Assembly: GCF_017487405.1 (NCBI RefSeq)
Contig: NZ_CP062222.1
Location: 1,039,001 to 1,103,000 of the forward strand
Reading direction: 5' to 3'
Source: Brevundimonas goettingensis
GTDB lineage: Bacteria; Pseudomonadota; Alphaproteobacteria; Caulobacterales; Caulobacteraceae
DNA: 64,000 bases
Program-made: the position numbers and the translations under genes
Part shown: positions 17,985 through 27,420 of the stretch, piece by piece
Position numbering within the stretch: the stretch's first letter is position 1
Layout of the letters: each line of letters opens with the position of its first letter
The notes under the pieces: generated by a model
The model's database searches: none
Seen by the model: only the letters and a program-made list of their open reading frames with translations
What the model was told of the DNA's origin: nothing

Positions 17985-19337
17985 TTACCCCTCGCGCCGC
18001 CGCCGGAAGTCCGCCGGCTTCAGCCCGTGTTTCTGCAGCTTGTCGTACAGCGTCTTCCTCGGCAGGCGCAGGGCCTCGGTAACGGCGGTGACGTCGCCGT
18101 CGCAGCGCTCCAGGGTCTCGCGGATCAGTTCGGCCTCATAGCGGGCGACGCGTTCGGTCAGGCCGCCGGCCTCCTCCTCGACGACCCCGACCCCGCCGGG
18201 ATCGGTCAGGCCCGCCGCCACCCGTTCGGCGAAATGGACCAGTTCGCGGACGTTGCCCGGCCAGTCGTGCTCCAGCAGATGCCGCCTGACCGCCGCCGTC
18301 AGTCCGGGCGCGGACCGGTCCTCGCGCGCCGCCGCCCGCCGCAGGAAGTGGGCGAACAGCAGGGGCATGTCCTCGCGGCGCTCGCGCAAGGGCGCGACCC
18401 TCAGCTTCACGACGTTCAGCCGGTAGTAGAGGTCCTCGCGGAAGGCGCCGGCCCGGATGGCGTCTTCCAGATCGATCTTGGACGAGGCCAGGATGCGCAG
18501 GTCCAGGGTCTTAGCCGCCCCGCCGATCGGCTGCACCTCCCGCTCCTCGATGACCCGCAGCAGCTTGACCTGCACGGCCGTCGGCATGCTTTCGATCTCG
18601 TCTAGGAACAGGGTGCCGCGATGGCTCTGTTCGATATGGCCGATACGCCGCCGGGTCGCGCCGGGGAAGGCGCCGGGCTCATGCCCGAACAGCTCGCTCT
18701 CGATCAGCCCCTCGGGCAGGGCGCCGCAGTTGACCGCGACGAACGGGTGGATGCGTCGCCGTCCGCCGTTGTGCAGGGCCCGGGCGACGACCTCTTTGCC
18801 GACCCCGGTCTCGCCCTCGATCAGGACGTCCAGCCGGGCGTCCGCCAGTTGGGCGATGGTGGCCCGCAGCCGCGCCATGGTCTCGCTTGACCCCAGCAGG
18901 GGCAGTTCCAGCCCGGCGTCGCTCTGGGCCGCCGCCAGCCGCCGGTTGTCCAGCACCAGGGCCCGCTTCTCCAGCGCCCGGTTCAGGCTGTCCAGCAGTC
19001 GCTCGAAGGCGAAGGGCTTGGCCACGAAGTCATAGGCGCCGTGCCTCAGGGCCTCGACCGCATCGGCGATGTCGCCGTGGCCGGTAATCATCAGGACCGG
19101 CAGCCCCTCGTCGATCGCCTGCAGCCGGGCCAGCAACTGGCGACCGTCCAGACCGGGCATGCGCAGGTCGCTGACCACTACGCCCGCGAAGCCGGCGTCC
19201 ACCGCCTTCAGCGCGGCTTCGGCGGAGGGGTAGGCCGAGACCTCGAAACCCTCCAGCGTCAGCCGTTCGGACAGGGCCTCGCGGAAGTCGTCGTCGTCGT
19301 CGACCAGGGCAACGGCCTTGGGTTGGGCGAAATCCAT
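17985..19337 (-). CDS. dctD: C4-dicarboxylate response regulator, sigma-54 activator
   Basis: 450 residues: receiver domain (res ~8-120; acidic pocket DDDDD, phospho-acceptor Asp in VVVSDLRMPG, Lys in VAKPF), AAA+ sigma-54 interaction domain (~145-375; Walker A GETGVGKE, Walker B GTLFLDEIES) and a C-terminal Fis-type helix-turn-helix (AVTEALRLPRKTLYDKLQKHGL). DctD activates dctA from a sigma-54 promoter when phosphorylated by DctB. The sigma-54-contact loop reads GAFPGA rather than GAFTGA. Its ATG shares one base with the dctB stop, so the pair is one transcription unit. The matching target region is at 21233-21322. Confidence 0.9.
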   Translation of the reverse strand: MDFAQPKAVALVDDDDDFREALSERLTLEGFEVSAYPSAEAALKAVDAGFAGVVVSDLRMPGLDGRQLLARLQAIDEGLPVLMITGHGDIADAVEALRHGAYDFVAKPFAFERLLDSLNRALEKRALVLDNRRLAAAQSDAGLELPLLGSSETMARLRATIAQLADARLDVLIEGETGVGKEVVARALHNGGRRRIHPFVAVNCGALPEGLIESELFGHEPGAFPGATRRRIGHIEQSHRGTLFLDEIESMPTAVQVKLLRVIEEREVQPIGGAAKTLDLRILASSKIDLEDAIRAGAFREDLYYRLNVVKLRVAPLRERREDMPLLFAHFLRRAAAREDRSAPGLTAAVRRHLLEHDWPGNVRELVHFAERVAAGLTDPGGVGVVEEEAGGLTERVARYEAELIRETLERCDGDVTAVTEALRLPRKTLYDKLQKHGLKPADFRRRREG

Positions 19338-21178
19338 CAGGCGGCCTTCAACGAAATCACGAACACAGCGCCCGCATCGGACGGGCGGGTGTTCAGCTCC
19401 CCGCCGAAGCTGGCCACGATGTCGCGGCAGATGACGAGGCCGAGGCCCAGTCCTGTCGCCTTGGTCGTGACGAAGGGGGTGAAGAGGGCGCCGGCGATCT
19501 CGTCCGACAGGCCCGGGCCATTGTCGGCGATGACGATCTCGACGCCATCGCCGGTGGCCGCGACCGACAGGCTCAGTCGGGGCTCGGCGACACCGGCCTC
19601 GTCCAGGGCTTCGACGGCGTTCTGCACGAGGTTCAGGATCACCTGCTCCAGCCGGACCCGGTCGGCCAGCACCTTCAGCGACGGCGCCTTGGCCCGGGTC
19701 ACCGCGATCCGGCTGGCGCGCAGCCGCCCGGTCAGAAGGACCAGCGCCCCGTCGATGGCCTCGTCAGGACTGACGGCCGATGGGCGCGACGTCGTCTTCC
19801 TCGAGAAGGCGCGCAGCTCGTCGGTGATCGATCCGATCCGCGCCGTCAGCTCGGCGATGCGGTTGGCGGTGCGGGTGACGCCTTCACCGTCGTCGCGCTT
19901 CAGATAGGCCAGCACCGTCTCGGCGCTGGTGCGGATGGCGGCGACCGGCTGGTTGATCTCATGCGCCACCCCGGCGGCGATCTGACCCAGGGTCGCCAGC
20001 TTGTTGGCCTGGACCAGCTCCTCGCGCAGCATTTCGCGGCCGGCCTCGGCGGCGCGGCGTTCGTCGATCTGGCGGTTCAGCTCGTCATTGGCGGCGCGCA
20101 GTTCGACGGTGCGTTCGTCGATGCGACGCTCCAGATCGGCGCGGGCGGCCTCCTCGGCGCGCATCTGGGCCTCGGCCAGCTGGCGGCGGCGCAGCAGGAC
20201 GCCCACGGCCCCCATCAGCAGGGTCACCGCCAGCAGGGCCACCGCACGGGCGTTGGAGACCGCCACCAGAATGGCCGTCCCCGCCGGCGACAGCAGATGC
20301 AGGGTCCACCCCGGCGTCGCCGTATCGGCCGAGGCCGCTATCCAGCTTTCGGGCGGCCCGTCCACGGCGGCGGTGACGAGAGCGGGGCGCGCATCCGCCG
20401 TGCGGAAGGGCAGGGGGGCGAGGGCGTCGTGGCCCAGGGTCTGGCCGGTCAGGACCTGCCGCCTCTGGGCGTCGCTCATCGGCGCGACCGTGCGGAAGCG
20501 CCAGTCAGGCACGCTGGTGATCAGGATCACGCCCGAGGGATCGGCGACATAGGCGGGCTCGCCCGAACCGCGCCAGTCGGCCTCGAGCGCGTCGAACTCG
20601 ACCTTCACGACCGCGACCCCGACGACGCGTCCGTCCGCGTCGGCCATGCGCCGCGCCAGATAGAGGCCGGGCCGTCCGCTGACGGTGCCCAGGGCGAAGA
20701 ACTCGGCGTCGCCGGTCTGCATGGCGCGGGTGAAATAGGGTCGGAAGCTGTAGTCCTCGCCGACGAAGCTGGTTGGCAGCCGCCAGTTGCTGGCCGCGCG
20801 CGCCACCCCCTTCGCGTCGAGCAGATAGATGGCCGCGGCCCGCGTCTGCTCGGCCAGCCGCTCCAGCTTGCGATCCACCTGATCGGTGCGCGCGGGGCCG
20901 GGATCGGTCAGAAGCGCGACGGCCTCCGGGTCCTGGGCCAGGACGAGGGGCAGGGAGCGGTGCTTTTCCAGCTCGCTGCGCAGCACCGCCGCGTGCAGGG
21001 CCGCGCCGGCTTGGGCCTGCCGCGCCAGATCGCCCTCGGCCTGCCGACGCGCCAGCTCGCCCGCGATCAGCGCCGCCCCGACCGCGAGCACCAGCCAGAC
21101 GACCGCCAGCCCGATCCACGGCCGCTCCGTCGGTCGAAGGACTGTCGATAATCGGGGCTGCAGGTCGCTGAAGGCCAT
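19337..21178 (-). CDS. dctB: C4-dicarboxylate sensor histidine kinase
   Basis: 613 residues. TM1 (~22-42) and TM2 (~300) flank a periplasmic double-PAS-like sensor carrying DctB hallmarks (SNWRLPTSFVGEDYSFRPYF, FFALGTVSGRPGLYLARRM). A coiled coil (~320-375) leads to the HisKA H-box AAGVAHEINQPVAAIRTSA and a GHKL ATPase domain (NLVQNAVEA, IADNGPGL, KATGLGLGLVICRDI). It senses succinate, fumarate or malate and phosphorylates DctD. The ATG at 21178 faces dctA across a 234-base divergent region. Confidence 0.92.
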   Translation of the reverse strand: MAFSDLQPRLSTVLRPTERPWIGLAVVWLVLAVGAALIAGELARRQAEGDLARQAQAGAALHAAVLRSELEKHRSLPLVLAQDPEAVALLTDPGPARTDQVDRKLERLAEQTRAAAIYLLDAKGVARAASNWRLPTSFVGEDYSFRPYFTRAMQTGDAEFFALGTVSGRPGLYLARRMADADGRVVGVAVVKVEFDALEADWRGSGEPAYVADPSGVILITSVPDWRFRTVAPMSDAQRRQVLTGQTLGHDALAPLPFRTADARPALVTAAVDGPPESWIAASADTATPGWTLHLLSPAGTAILVAVSNARAVALLAVTLLMGAVGVLLRRRQLAEAQMRAEEAARADLERRIDERTVELRAANDELNRQIDERRAAEAGREMLREELVQANKLATLGQIAAGVAHEINQPVAAIRTSAETVLAYLKRDDGEGVTRTANRIAELTARIGSITDELRAFSRKTTSRPSAVSPDEAIDGALVLLTGRLRASRIAVTRAKAPSLKVLADRVRLEQVILNLVQNAVEALDEAGVAEPRLSLSVAATGDGVEIVIADNGPGLSDEIAGALFTPFVTTKATGLGLGLVICRDIVASFGGELNTRPSDAGAVFVISLKAA

Positions 21179-21232
21179 GGCTTAGTGTGCGATTATCCGC
21201 ACGTTTTGCCTAGATGTCGCGGCGGAATTTCG

Positions 21233-21263
21233 CATTTCAGGCTGCCAGATCGTTCCTGAAATG
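21233..21263. promoter_or_regulatory. Candidate DctD upstream activating site
   Basis: CATTTCAGG (21233-21241) and CCTGAAATG (21255-21263) form a perfect 9-bp inverted repeat with a 13-base centre, directly followed by a second small palindrome AAATG-G-CATTT. The repeat is centred about 85 bases before the expected dctA transcription start, a distance suited to a sigma-54 enhancer-binding protein. A third inverted repeat, ACACGA...TCGTGT, lies at 21352-21371. Binding by DctD is inferred from context. Confidence 0.45.
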
Positions 21264-21307
21264 GCATTTAGTTAAGCATAATCAAGTATATATGTTTTTT
21301 GTCGATG

Positions 21308-21322
21308 TGGTTTCACGTTCGC
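21308..21322 (+). promoter_or_regulatory. Candidate sigma-54 promoter of dctA
   Basis: TGGTTTCACGTTCGC keeps the diagnostic GG-N10-GC spacing of -24/-12 promoters (GG at 21309-21310, GC at 21321-21322), although the intervening bases match the TGGCACG-N4-TTGC consensus only partly. It lies 90 bases upstream of the dctA start, downstream of the palindrome at 21233-21263 and opposite dctB/dctD, the classic dct arrangement. Confidence 0.45.
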
Positions 21323-21412
21323 CGCGCCTGAGGCCAGAATAAGGCTGGAAACACGACTCGAAGATCGTGTCCCGGGAGTTTCGCGGACCGTGTCCGCCAA
21401 GAGGAACAGGCG

Positions 21413-22771
21413 TTGCAACCGATCACCCAGACCGCGGCCGCTCCGGCTGTGAAGAAGCCCTTCTACGCCCACCTGTATTTCCAGGTGCTGACGGCGATCG
21501 TGCTGGGGGCGGTGATCGGGCATTTCTGGCCGGAGTTCGGCAAGTCGCTGAAGCCGCTGGGCGACGCCTTCATCAAGCTGGTGAAGATGGTCATCGCCCC
21601 GGTGATCTTCCTGACCATCGTCACCGGCATCGCCGGGATGCGGGATCTGGGCAGGGTCGGACGGGTGGCGGCCAAGGCCTTTGCCTATTTCCTGGTCTTC
21701 TCGACGCTGGCGCTGATCCTCGGCCTGATCGTGGCCAATGTCGTCCAGCCGGGACGGGGGCTGAACATCGACCCCTCGACCCTGAACGCCGGGGCGGTGG
21801 CCCAGTATTCGTCGGCCGCGCATGAGACGACCATCCAGGGCTTCCTGATGGGGATCATCCCCGACACCGTGGTCAGCGCCTTCTCGACCGGCAACATCCT
21901 GCAGGTGCTGTTCGTCTCGATCCTGTTCGGCGTCGCCCTGGCCTTGATCGGCGACGTCGGCAAGCCGGTGCTGACCTTCCTTGAGTCCATTTCGGCGGCC
22001 TTCTTCAAACTGGTCGCCATCCTGATGAAGGCCGCGCCCATCGGGGCCTTCGGGGCCTTCGCCTTCACCATCGGCGCCTATGGCATCGGCTCGATCGCCA
22101 ACCTCGCGGCTCTCGTGGCGACCTTCTATCTGACCGCCATCCTGTTCGTGGTCGGCATTCTGGGGCTGGTCGGGATCGCCAACGGCTTCAATATCCTCAA
22201 GCTGATCCGCTATCTGAAGGAAGAGCTGCTGCTGGTGCTGGGCACCTCCTCGTCGGAGGCCGCGCTTCCCAGCCTGCTGGAGAAGATGGAACGGGCCGGG
22301 GCCGCCAAGTCGGTGGTCGGTCTGGTCGTGCCGACGGGCTATTCGTTCAATCTGGACGGCACCAACATCTATATGACGATGGCGGCCCTGTTCATCGCCC
22401 AGGCGCTCGGCATCCACCTCAGCCTCGAGCAGCAGATCCTGCTGCTGGCCGTGGCCATGCTGTCTTCCAAGGGGGCGGCGGGCATCACCGGGGCCGGCTT
22501 CATCACCCTGGCCGCGACGCTCGCCGTCGTCCCCAGCGTGCCGATCGCGGGCATGGCCCTGATCCTGGGCGTCGACCGGTTCATGAGCGAATGCCGGGCC
22601 CTGACCAACTTCATCGGCAACGCCGTGGCCACACTGGTGGTGGCCCGCTGGGAGAACCAGCTCGACCGCGACGCCCTCAAGGCCGCTCTCGACGGCCACC
22701 CCCAACCACTCGCCGCACAACCCGATCCCGCCGCCGGGCCGGGGGACGATGCGCTCGTTACCGCCGACTAA
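21413..22771 (+). CDS. dctA: C4-dicarboxylate transporter (DAACS family)
   Basis: 452 residues. A Na+ or H+/dicarboxylate symporter of the inner membrane with the family's eight helices and two re-entrant hairpins: [20 protein letters not shown] at the N-terminus, [20 protein letters not shown], the serine-rich hairpin [11 protein letters not shown] and the substrate/Na+ motif [12 protein letters not shown]. It takes up succinate, fumarate and malate. The start is TTG 21413, chosen because GAGGA (21401-21405) lies seven bases upstream and the next Met falls inside a conserved helix. Regulated by dctB/dctD, divergently encoded. Only 43 bases separate it from the TonB-dependent receptor, suggesting co-transcription. 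Confidence 0.94.
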   Translation: MQPITQTAAAPAVKKPFYAHLYFQVLTAIVLGAVIGHFWPEFGKSLKPLGDAFIKLVKMVIAPVIFLTIVTGIAGMRDLGRVGRVAAKAFAYFLVFSTLALILGLIVANVVQPGRGLNIDPSTLNAGAVAQYSSAAHETTIQGFLMGIIPDTVVSAFSTGNILQVLFVSILFGVALALIGDVGKPVLTFLESISAAFFKLVAILMKAAPIGAFGAFAFTIGAYGIGSIANLAALVATFYLTAILFVVGILGLVGIANGFNILKLIRYLKEELLLVLGTSSSEAALPSLLEKMERAGAAKSVVGLVVPTGYSFNLDGTNIYMTMAALFIAQALGIHLSLEQQILLLAVAMLSSKGAAGITGAGFITLAATLAVVPSVPIAGMALILGVDRFMSECRALTNFIGNAVATLVVARWENQLDRDALKAALDGHPQPLAAQPDPAAGPGDDALVTAD

Positions 22772-22814
22772 CACACAGACAAGACAACAAAAAACGACAC
22801 GAGGGAGGACAACA

Positions 22815-25800
22815 ATGATCAAGATCAAGACCGCCATGCTGGCGACCACCGCCGCCACGGCCCTGCTGGCGATCGCCGGCGCTTCGATGGCCCAGACGGC
22901 CCCGCAAGCGCCGCAACAGCCCGCGCCCCAGCCGGCGCCCGCCGCTTCGCCCGCGACCCAGGCCATCGTCGAGGAGGCGCAGGAGGAGGGCGATCCCGCC
23001 GCCAGCGTCGACGACATCGTCGTGGTCGGCTCCCAGATCCGCGGCGCCGACGTCACCGCCGCCCTGCCGGTCACGGTGCTGGGGCAGGACCAGATCGCCG
23101 CCACCGGCGCCGTTACCGGCGACGACCTGCTGCGCACCATCCCGCAGATGGGCGACGTCCTGTTCAGCGCCGCCAACAACGCCCAGACCTCGAACGCGGC
23201 CCGCGGCGACGTCAACTCGGTCAACCTGCGCTCGCTCGGCGTCGGCAACACCCTGGTGCTGCTGAACGGACGCCGCATCGTCTCCCACCCGACCAGTCAG
23301 GGCACGTCCGACACCGGCACGGTGCCGGTGCTCAGCTACAACTCCAACGCCATTCCGGTCTCGGGGCTGGAGCGTCTGGAAGTCCTGCTGGACGGCGCGG
23401 CCGCCATCTACGGCGCCGACGCGGTGGCGGGCGTGGTCAACACCGTCACCCAGGACGACTTCGACGGCTTGCGCTTCACCACCCAGTACGGCGGCGCCGA
23501 GAACACCCATCTGCGTGAGCTCAGCATCGGCCTGTTCGCGGGCAAGGACTTCGACCGGGGCAATGTCTCGGCCTTCATCGACTTCACCGACCGCACCGCG
23601 CTCCAGGCCGACGACCAGCAGTTCACCCGCTCGGACAACCTGCGCTTCCTGTTCGAGGACTATCCCGACTTCGCCTCCAGCCTGACGCCGGACGCCCGCA
23701 ACACGCGTGGTCCCTGGGCCAATCTGGCGGTCATCAACGGCCCCGGCATCATCCGGCGCGGCACCACGCCCCTGACCAGCGCGGCGGGGGTGTTCCACAT
23801 CCAGCCGACCACCATCACGGGTTGTCAGGCCAACCTGAGCCAGACCGGCATCTGCATCGGTCAGGCGGCGCTCAGCTTCAATGGCGTCCAGCGCGACCTG
23901 CGCTATGACACCGCGACGGGCACGACGATCACGCCCGAGGTCCAGCGCCTGAACCTGTTCTTCACCGGCCACTACGACCTCAACGACAATGTCACGGCCT
24001 TCGGGGAGCTGGGCTGGTATCAGGCCGAGACCAAGCGTCTGCAGCCGGCGCTGATCAACCTCAACACCCTGACCATCCCGACGACCAACTACTGGAACCC
24101 GTTCGGCCCGGTCACCTTCGCCAACGGCCAGACCAACCCGAACCGACTGTCGGGCCTGACCAATGTCCCGGTGCAGGGTCTGGCGGTCACCCTGAACCAG
24201 TACCGCTTCGTCGATGCGGGCATGCAGAAGGTCAGCGTCGACAACTATCAGGCCCGCGCCCTGGCCGGTCTGCGCGGCGAGTTCCGTGGCTTCGACTGGG
24301 AGACGGCGCTGACCTATTCGGAAGCCGAGGCCACCGATAGCTCGACCGCCGTCAACGCCACCAAGCTGCAGGCCCAGCTGGCCCTGTCGACGCCCGACGC
24401 CTACAACCCGTTCAACGGCGGCTGCCTGGACAACACCAGCGTCGGCGACTGCACGGCCAGCTCGCAGGCGGCCATCGACGCCATCACCTTCGATCTGAAG
24501 CGGGTGTCCAAGACGACCCTGGCCATGGTCGACTTCAAGGTCTCCAAGGGCGACCTGCTGCACCTCTGGGCCGGCGATCTCGGCATGGCCTTCGGCGTCG
24601 AGGCCCGCAAGGAGACCCAGAACGACGACCGCGATCCGAACGTCGACGGCACCAATGTCTTCGTCGACTCGGTCACCGGCGCGACCAACCTGTCCAACGT
24701 CATCTCGGTCAGCCCCAACCCGGACACCCACGGCGAACGGACGGTCTCGGCCGCCTATATCGAGTTCGCCGTGCCGGTCGTCTCGCCGGAGATGAACATC
24801 CCTCTGGTCCACAAGCTGGACCTGCAGATCGCCGGCCGGGCCGAGCACTATTCGGACTTCGGCAGCGTGGCCAAGCCCAAGATCGCCGTCGCCTGGGACA
24901 TCTTCGACGGCCTGCGCCTGCGCGGCTCCTATTCGGAAGGCTTCCGCGCCCCGAACCTGGAACAGACCAACGCCACCACCTACGGCCGTCTGGCGACCAA
25001 CAACGACTTCATCCGCTGCGAGGCCGACCTGCGCGCCGGCCGCATCGCCACCTTCGGCGCCTGCGCCCGCTCGATCGGTTACTCGCTGCTGGTCTCGGGC
25101 AACCCGGACCTGAAGCCGGAGGAGAGCACCAACTCGTCGTACGGCATCGTCTTCCAGCCGAAGTTCCTGCCCGAGAGCCTGGGCGACTGGACCTTCACGG
25201 TCGACAAGTGGCGGATCCAGCAGGAGAAGATCGTCGGCCTGTTCGGCGGCTCCGCCGCCACGGTTCAGGACTACCTCGACCGCGTCACCGGCTCGTCCAA
25301 CCCGCTGGTGGTTCGCGCCGCGCCCAATGCCGATGACATCGCCCTGTTCGCCGGTACGGGCATCGCCCCGGTCGGCCAGATCATCTCGGTGTCGGACAAG
25401 TTCGTGAACCTGCTGCCGCAGGACGTCCAGGGCATCGACTTCGGCATCGTCTGGCGTCTGCGCAACACCCCGGTCGGCAACTTCCGGGTCAACATCAATG
25501 CGGCCAAGCTGACCAAGTTCAGCCGTGAGCCCGGCCCGCAGATCGACGCCCTGTTCGCCGCCCGCGCCGCCGGCACGATCAACGCCGCCACGCCCCTGCC
25601 GGACTCCTCCAGCCTGCTGGCCCAGAACGGCCGTCCGGAGTGGAAGGTCTCGGGCACGGTCACCTGGGCCAACGGCCCGTGGCAGGTCGGGGTCTTCACC
25701 CAGTACATCAGCGCCGTGGACGACACCGCCTTCATCGGGACCTCGGGCAATCCGTGGGAGGTCGAGAGCCGCCTGACCGGCAACCTGTACGGCCAGTACG

Positions 25801-25961
25801 AGTTCGAGGACCACTTCGGCATCGCCAACAACACCCGCCTGCGGGCCGGGGTGCGCAACATCACCAATGAGGCGCCGCCGCTGTCGTCGTCCGGCTATCT
25901 GGGCTCGCTGTACCAGCCCTACGGCCGCTACTGGTACATGAGCGTCACCAAGACGTTCTGA
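22815..25961 (+). CDS. TonB-dependent outer-membrane receptor
   Basis: 1048 residues. Signal peptide with cleavage near ASMA-QT (res 26), a Pro/Gln/Ala-rich spacer, plug domain from ~res 72 (DDIVVVGSQIRGADVTAALP, VLLNGRRIV, LDGAAAIYGADAVAGVVN) and a long beta-barrel ending with the outer-membrane signature GRYWYMSVTKTF. It imports a ligand across the outer membrane with energy from TonB. ATG 22815 follows GGGAGGAC, a strong ribosome site. It lies 43 bases behind dctA and is followed by a lipoprotein hydrolase, suggesting that the trio imports and cleaves an ester or peptide-like compound that yields dicarboxylates. The substrate cannot be told from sequence. Confidence 0.9.
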   Translation: MIKIKTAMLATTAATALLAIAGASMAQTAPQAPQQPAPQPAPAASPATQAIVEEAQEEGDPAASVDDIVVVGSQIRGADVTAALPVTVLGQDQIAATGAVTGDDLLRTIPQMGDVLFSAANNAQTSNAARGDVNSVNLRSLGVGNTLVLLNGRRIVSHPTSQGTSDTGTVPVLSYNSNAIPVSGLERLEVLLDGAAAIYGADAVAGVVNTVTQDDFDGLRFTTQYGGAENTHLRELSIGLFAGKDFDRGNVSAFIDFTDRTALQADDQQFTRSDNLRFLFEDYPDFASSLTPDARNTRGPWANLAVINGPGIIRRGTTPLTSAAGVFHIQPTTITGCQANLSQTGICIGQAALSFNGVQRDLRYDTATGTTITPEVQRLNLFFTGHYDLNDNVTAFGELGWYQAETKRLQPALINLNTLTIPTTNYWNPFGPVTFANGQTNPNRLSGLTNVPVQGLAVTLNQYRFVDAGMQKVSVDNYQARALAGLRGEFRGFDWETALTYSEAEATDSSTAVNATKLQAQLALSTPDAYNPFNGGCLDNTSVGDCTASSQAAIDAITFDLKRVSKTTLAMVDFKVSKGDLLHLWAGDLGMAFGVEARKETQNDDRDPNVDGTNVFVDSVTGATNLSNVISVSPNPDTHGERTVSAAYIEFAVPVVSPEMNIPLVHKLDLQIAGRAEHYSDFGSVAKPKIAVAWDIFDGLRLRGSYSEGFRAPNLEQTNATTYGRLATNNDFIRCEADLRAGRIATFGACARSIGYSLLVSGNPDLKPEESTNSSYGIVFQPKFLPESLGDWTFTVDKWRIQQEKIVGLFGGSAATVQDYLDRVTGSSNPLVVRAAPNADDIALFAGTGIAPVGQIISVSDKFVNLLPQDVQGIDFGIVWRLRNTPVGNFRVNINAAKLTKFSREPGPQIDALFAARAAGTINAATPLPDSSSLLAQNGRPEWKVSGTVTWANGPWQVGVFTQYISAVDDTAFIGTSGNPWEVESRLTGNLYGQYEFEDHFGIANNTRLRAGVRNITNEAPPLSSSGYLGSLYQPYGRYWYMSVTKTF

Positions 25962-26004
25962 TCCGTCTCCCCGAAGCGCCCTCCAAAGAGGGTTCTTCTC
26001 CTTG

Positions 26005-26032
26005 CCGGGGCGGTGTTTCGGCGCCGCCCCGG
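26005..26032 (+). other. Strong intercistronic hairpin between receptor and hydrolase genes
   Basis: CCGGGGCGG (26005-26013) and CCGCCCCGG (26024-26032) form a perfect 9-bp stem with a 10-base loop. No U-run follows, so it is not a canonical intrinsic terminator; it may stabilise the upstream message or lower downstream expression. Confidence 0.5.
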
Positions 26033-26058
26033 ACCTTGTCTTCTGAAGTGAGCCTCTC

Positions 26059-27420
26059 ATGAGTTCCTGGGTCGCCGCCGGTCGTTCGATGCTCGCCGCA
26101 CTGGCTGTCGGAGCCGGGCTCGCCGCCTGTGCGACCTCCGGCTCGGCCCAGACACCGCCGGCGCCTGAGGCGGCCGTCGTCTCGCCGATCCCGGCCGATG
26201 CGACCTGTCCGGAGGGCATACCCGCCGGGACGAAATGCTACACCGGCCGGTCGGAGGAGGGGGCCTTCTACTGGATCGCCATCCCGGCGAACTGGAACCA
26301 GGTCCTCGTCGTCCACAGCCACGGCGGACCGCGCACCACCACCCCCAACATCGACGACGAGATCGACGACCTGCAGCGGTTCTCGGTCATGGTCCGCGAG
26401 GGCTATGCCTGGGCCGGCTCGACCTATCGCCGCGGCGGCTATGGGGTGCGGATGGCGGCCGAGGACACCGACATCCTGCGTCGCATCTTCTGGGACCGTT
26501 TCGGCAAGCCGCGCCGGACCATCGTCCACGGCCAGTCCTGGGGCGGCAATGTCGCGGCCAAGGTCAGTGAGCTCTACGCCGTCGACGGCAATGGTCAGCG
26601 CAACTACGACGGCGTCCTGCTGTCGGCCGGACTCGTGGCGGGGGGCACGCGCGGCTATGTGTTCCGCTCGGACCTGAGGGCGGTCTACCAGTTCTACTGC
26701 CGCAACCACCCGCGCGCGGACGAGGTCCAGTACCCGGTGTGGCAGGGCCTGCCCGCCGACGCCCGGATGACCCGCGCCCAGCTGACCGAGCGGGTGGATG
26801 AGTGCACGGGCGTGTCGAAGCCCGCCGACCAGCGCACGCCGCAACAGGCCCGCAACCTCAAGAACATCCTGAGCGTCATCGGCATCCGCGAGGACGAGCT
26901 GGTGTCCCATCTGAACTGGGCGACGGGGCTGTTCCAGGACATGGTCCAGAGGCGGCTGGACGGCCACAACCCCTTCTCCAACATCGGCACGGTCTACTCA
27001 GGCTCGGACGACGACGCAGCCCTGAACGCGGGCGTCGAGCGGTTCGCGGCCGATCCGGAGGGGGTGGCGCGTCTGGCCTATGACGCCGACCTGACCGGCC
27101 AGATCATGCTGCCGACCCTGAGCATCCACGGCAAGAAGGACCCGACGGTCTTCGTCAGCGTGGACGCCGTCTATCGCGACATCGTGGCGGCGGCCGGACG
27201 GTCGGACCTGCTGGTCCAGACCTTCACCGACGAGGACACCCATTCGAAGCTGAGCACCCCGGAGTATGCCGGGATGCTGGACGCCCTGATGGCCTGGATC
27301 GACAAGGGCGAGAAGCCCACGCCCGCCTCGGTCGCCGCGGCCTGCGAGACCCATGCGGCGGCCTATGGCGAGCCCTGCAAGTTCGATGTCGGCTTCGTCC
27401 CGACCCTGACGAGCCGCTAG
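26059..27420 (+). CDS. Lipoprotein alpha/beta hydrolase
   Basis: 453 residues. The N-terminus has a lipoprotein signal with lipobox GLAAC (Cys24), placing it on the inner or outer membrane. The nucleophile elbow reads HGQSWGGNVA (Ser in GxSxG, ~res 159), an early HGG (VVHSHGGPRTT) resembles an oxyanion element, and a late DEDTHSK supplies a candidate catalytic His. The class could be an esterase or peptidase; the substrate is unknown. The stop codon shares CTAG (27417-27420) with the convergently transcribed aldehyde dehydrogenase. Probably co-transcribed with the TonB-dependent receptor upstream, so likely acts on its ligand. Confidence 0.75.
   Translation: MSSWVAAGRSMLAALAVGAGLAACATSGSAQTPPAPEAAVVSPIPADATCPEGIPAGTKCYTGRSEEGAFYWIAIPANWNQVLVVHSHGGPRTTTPNIDDEIDDLQRFSVMVREGYAWAGSTYRRGGYGVRMAAEDTDILRRIFWDRFGKPRRTIVHGQSWGGNVAAKVSELYAVDGNGQRNYDGVLLSAGLVAGGTRGYVFRSDLRAVYQFYCRNHPRADEVQYPVWQGLPADARMTRAQLTERVDECTGVSKPADQRTPQQARNLKNILSVIGIREDELVSHLNWATGLFQDMVQRRLDGHNPFSNIGTVYSGSDDDAALNAGVERFAADPEGVARLAYDADLTGQIMLPTLSIHGKKDPTVFVSVDAVYRDIVAAAGRSDLLVQTFTDEDTHSKLSTPEYAGMLDALMAWIDKGEKPTPASVAAACETHAAAYGEPCKFDVGFVPTLTSR

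Noticed and set aside
21256..21276. TGGCATTTAGTTAAGC as the sigma-54 promoter of dctA
   Set aside because: GG to GC spacing is 11 rather than 10 bases; the element at 21308-21322 has the right spacing.
22758..26219. A very long open frame on the minus strand opposite the TonB-dependent receptor
   Set aside because: Its composition (Arg/Gly/Gln/Asp/Val-rich, no domain) is that of an antisense shadow in a high-GC gene; the plus strand has a clear signal peptide, plug and barrel.
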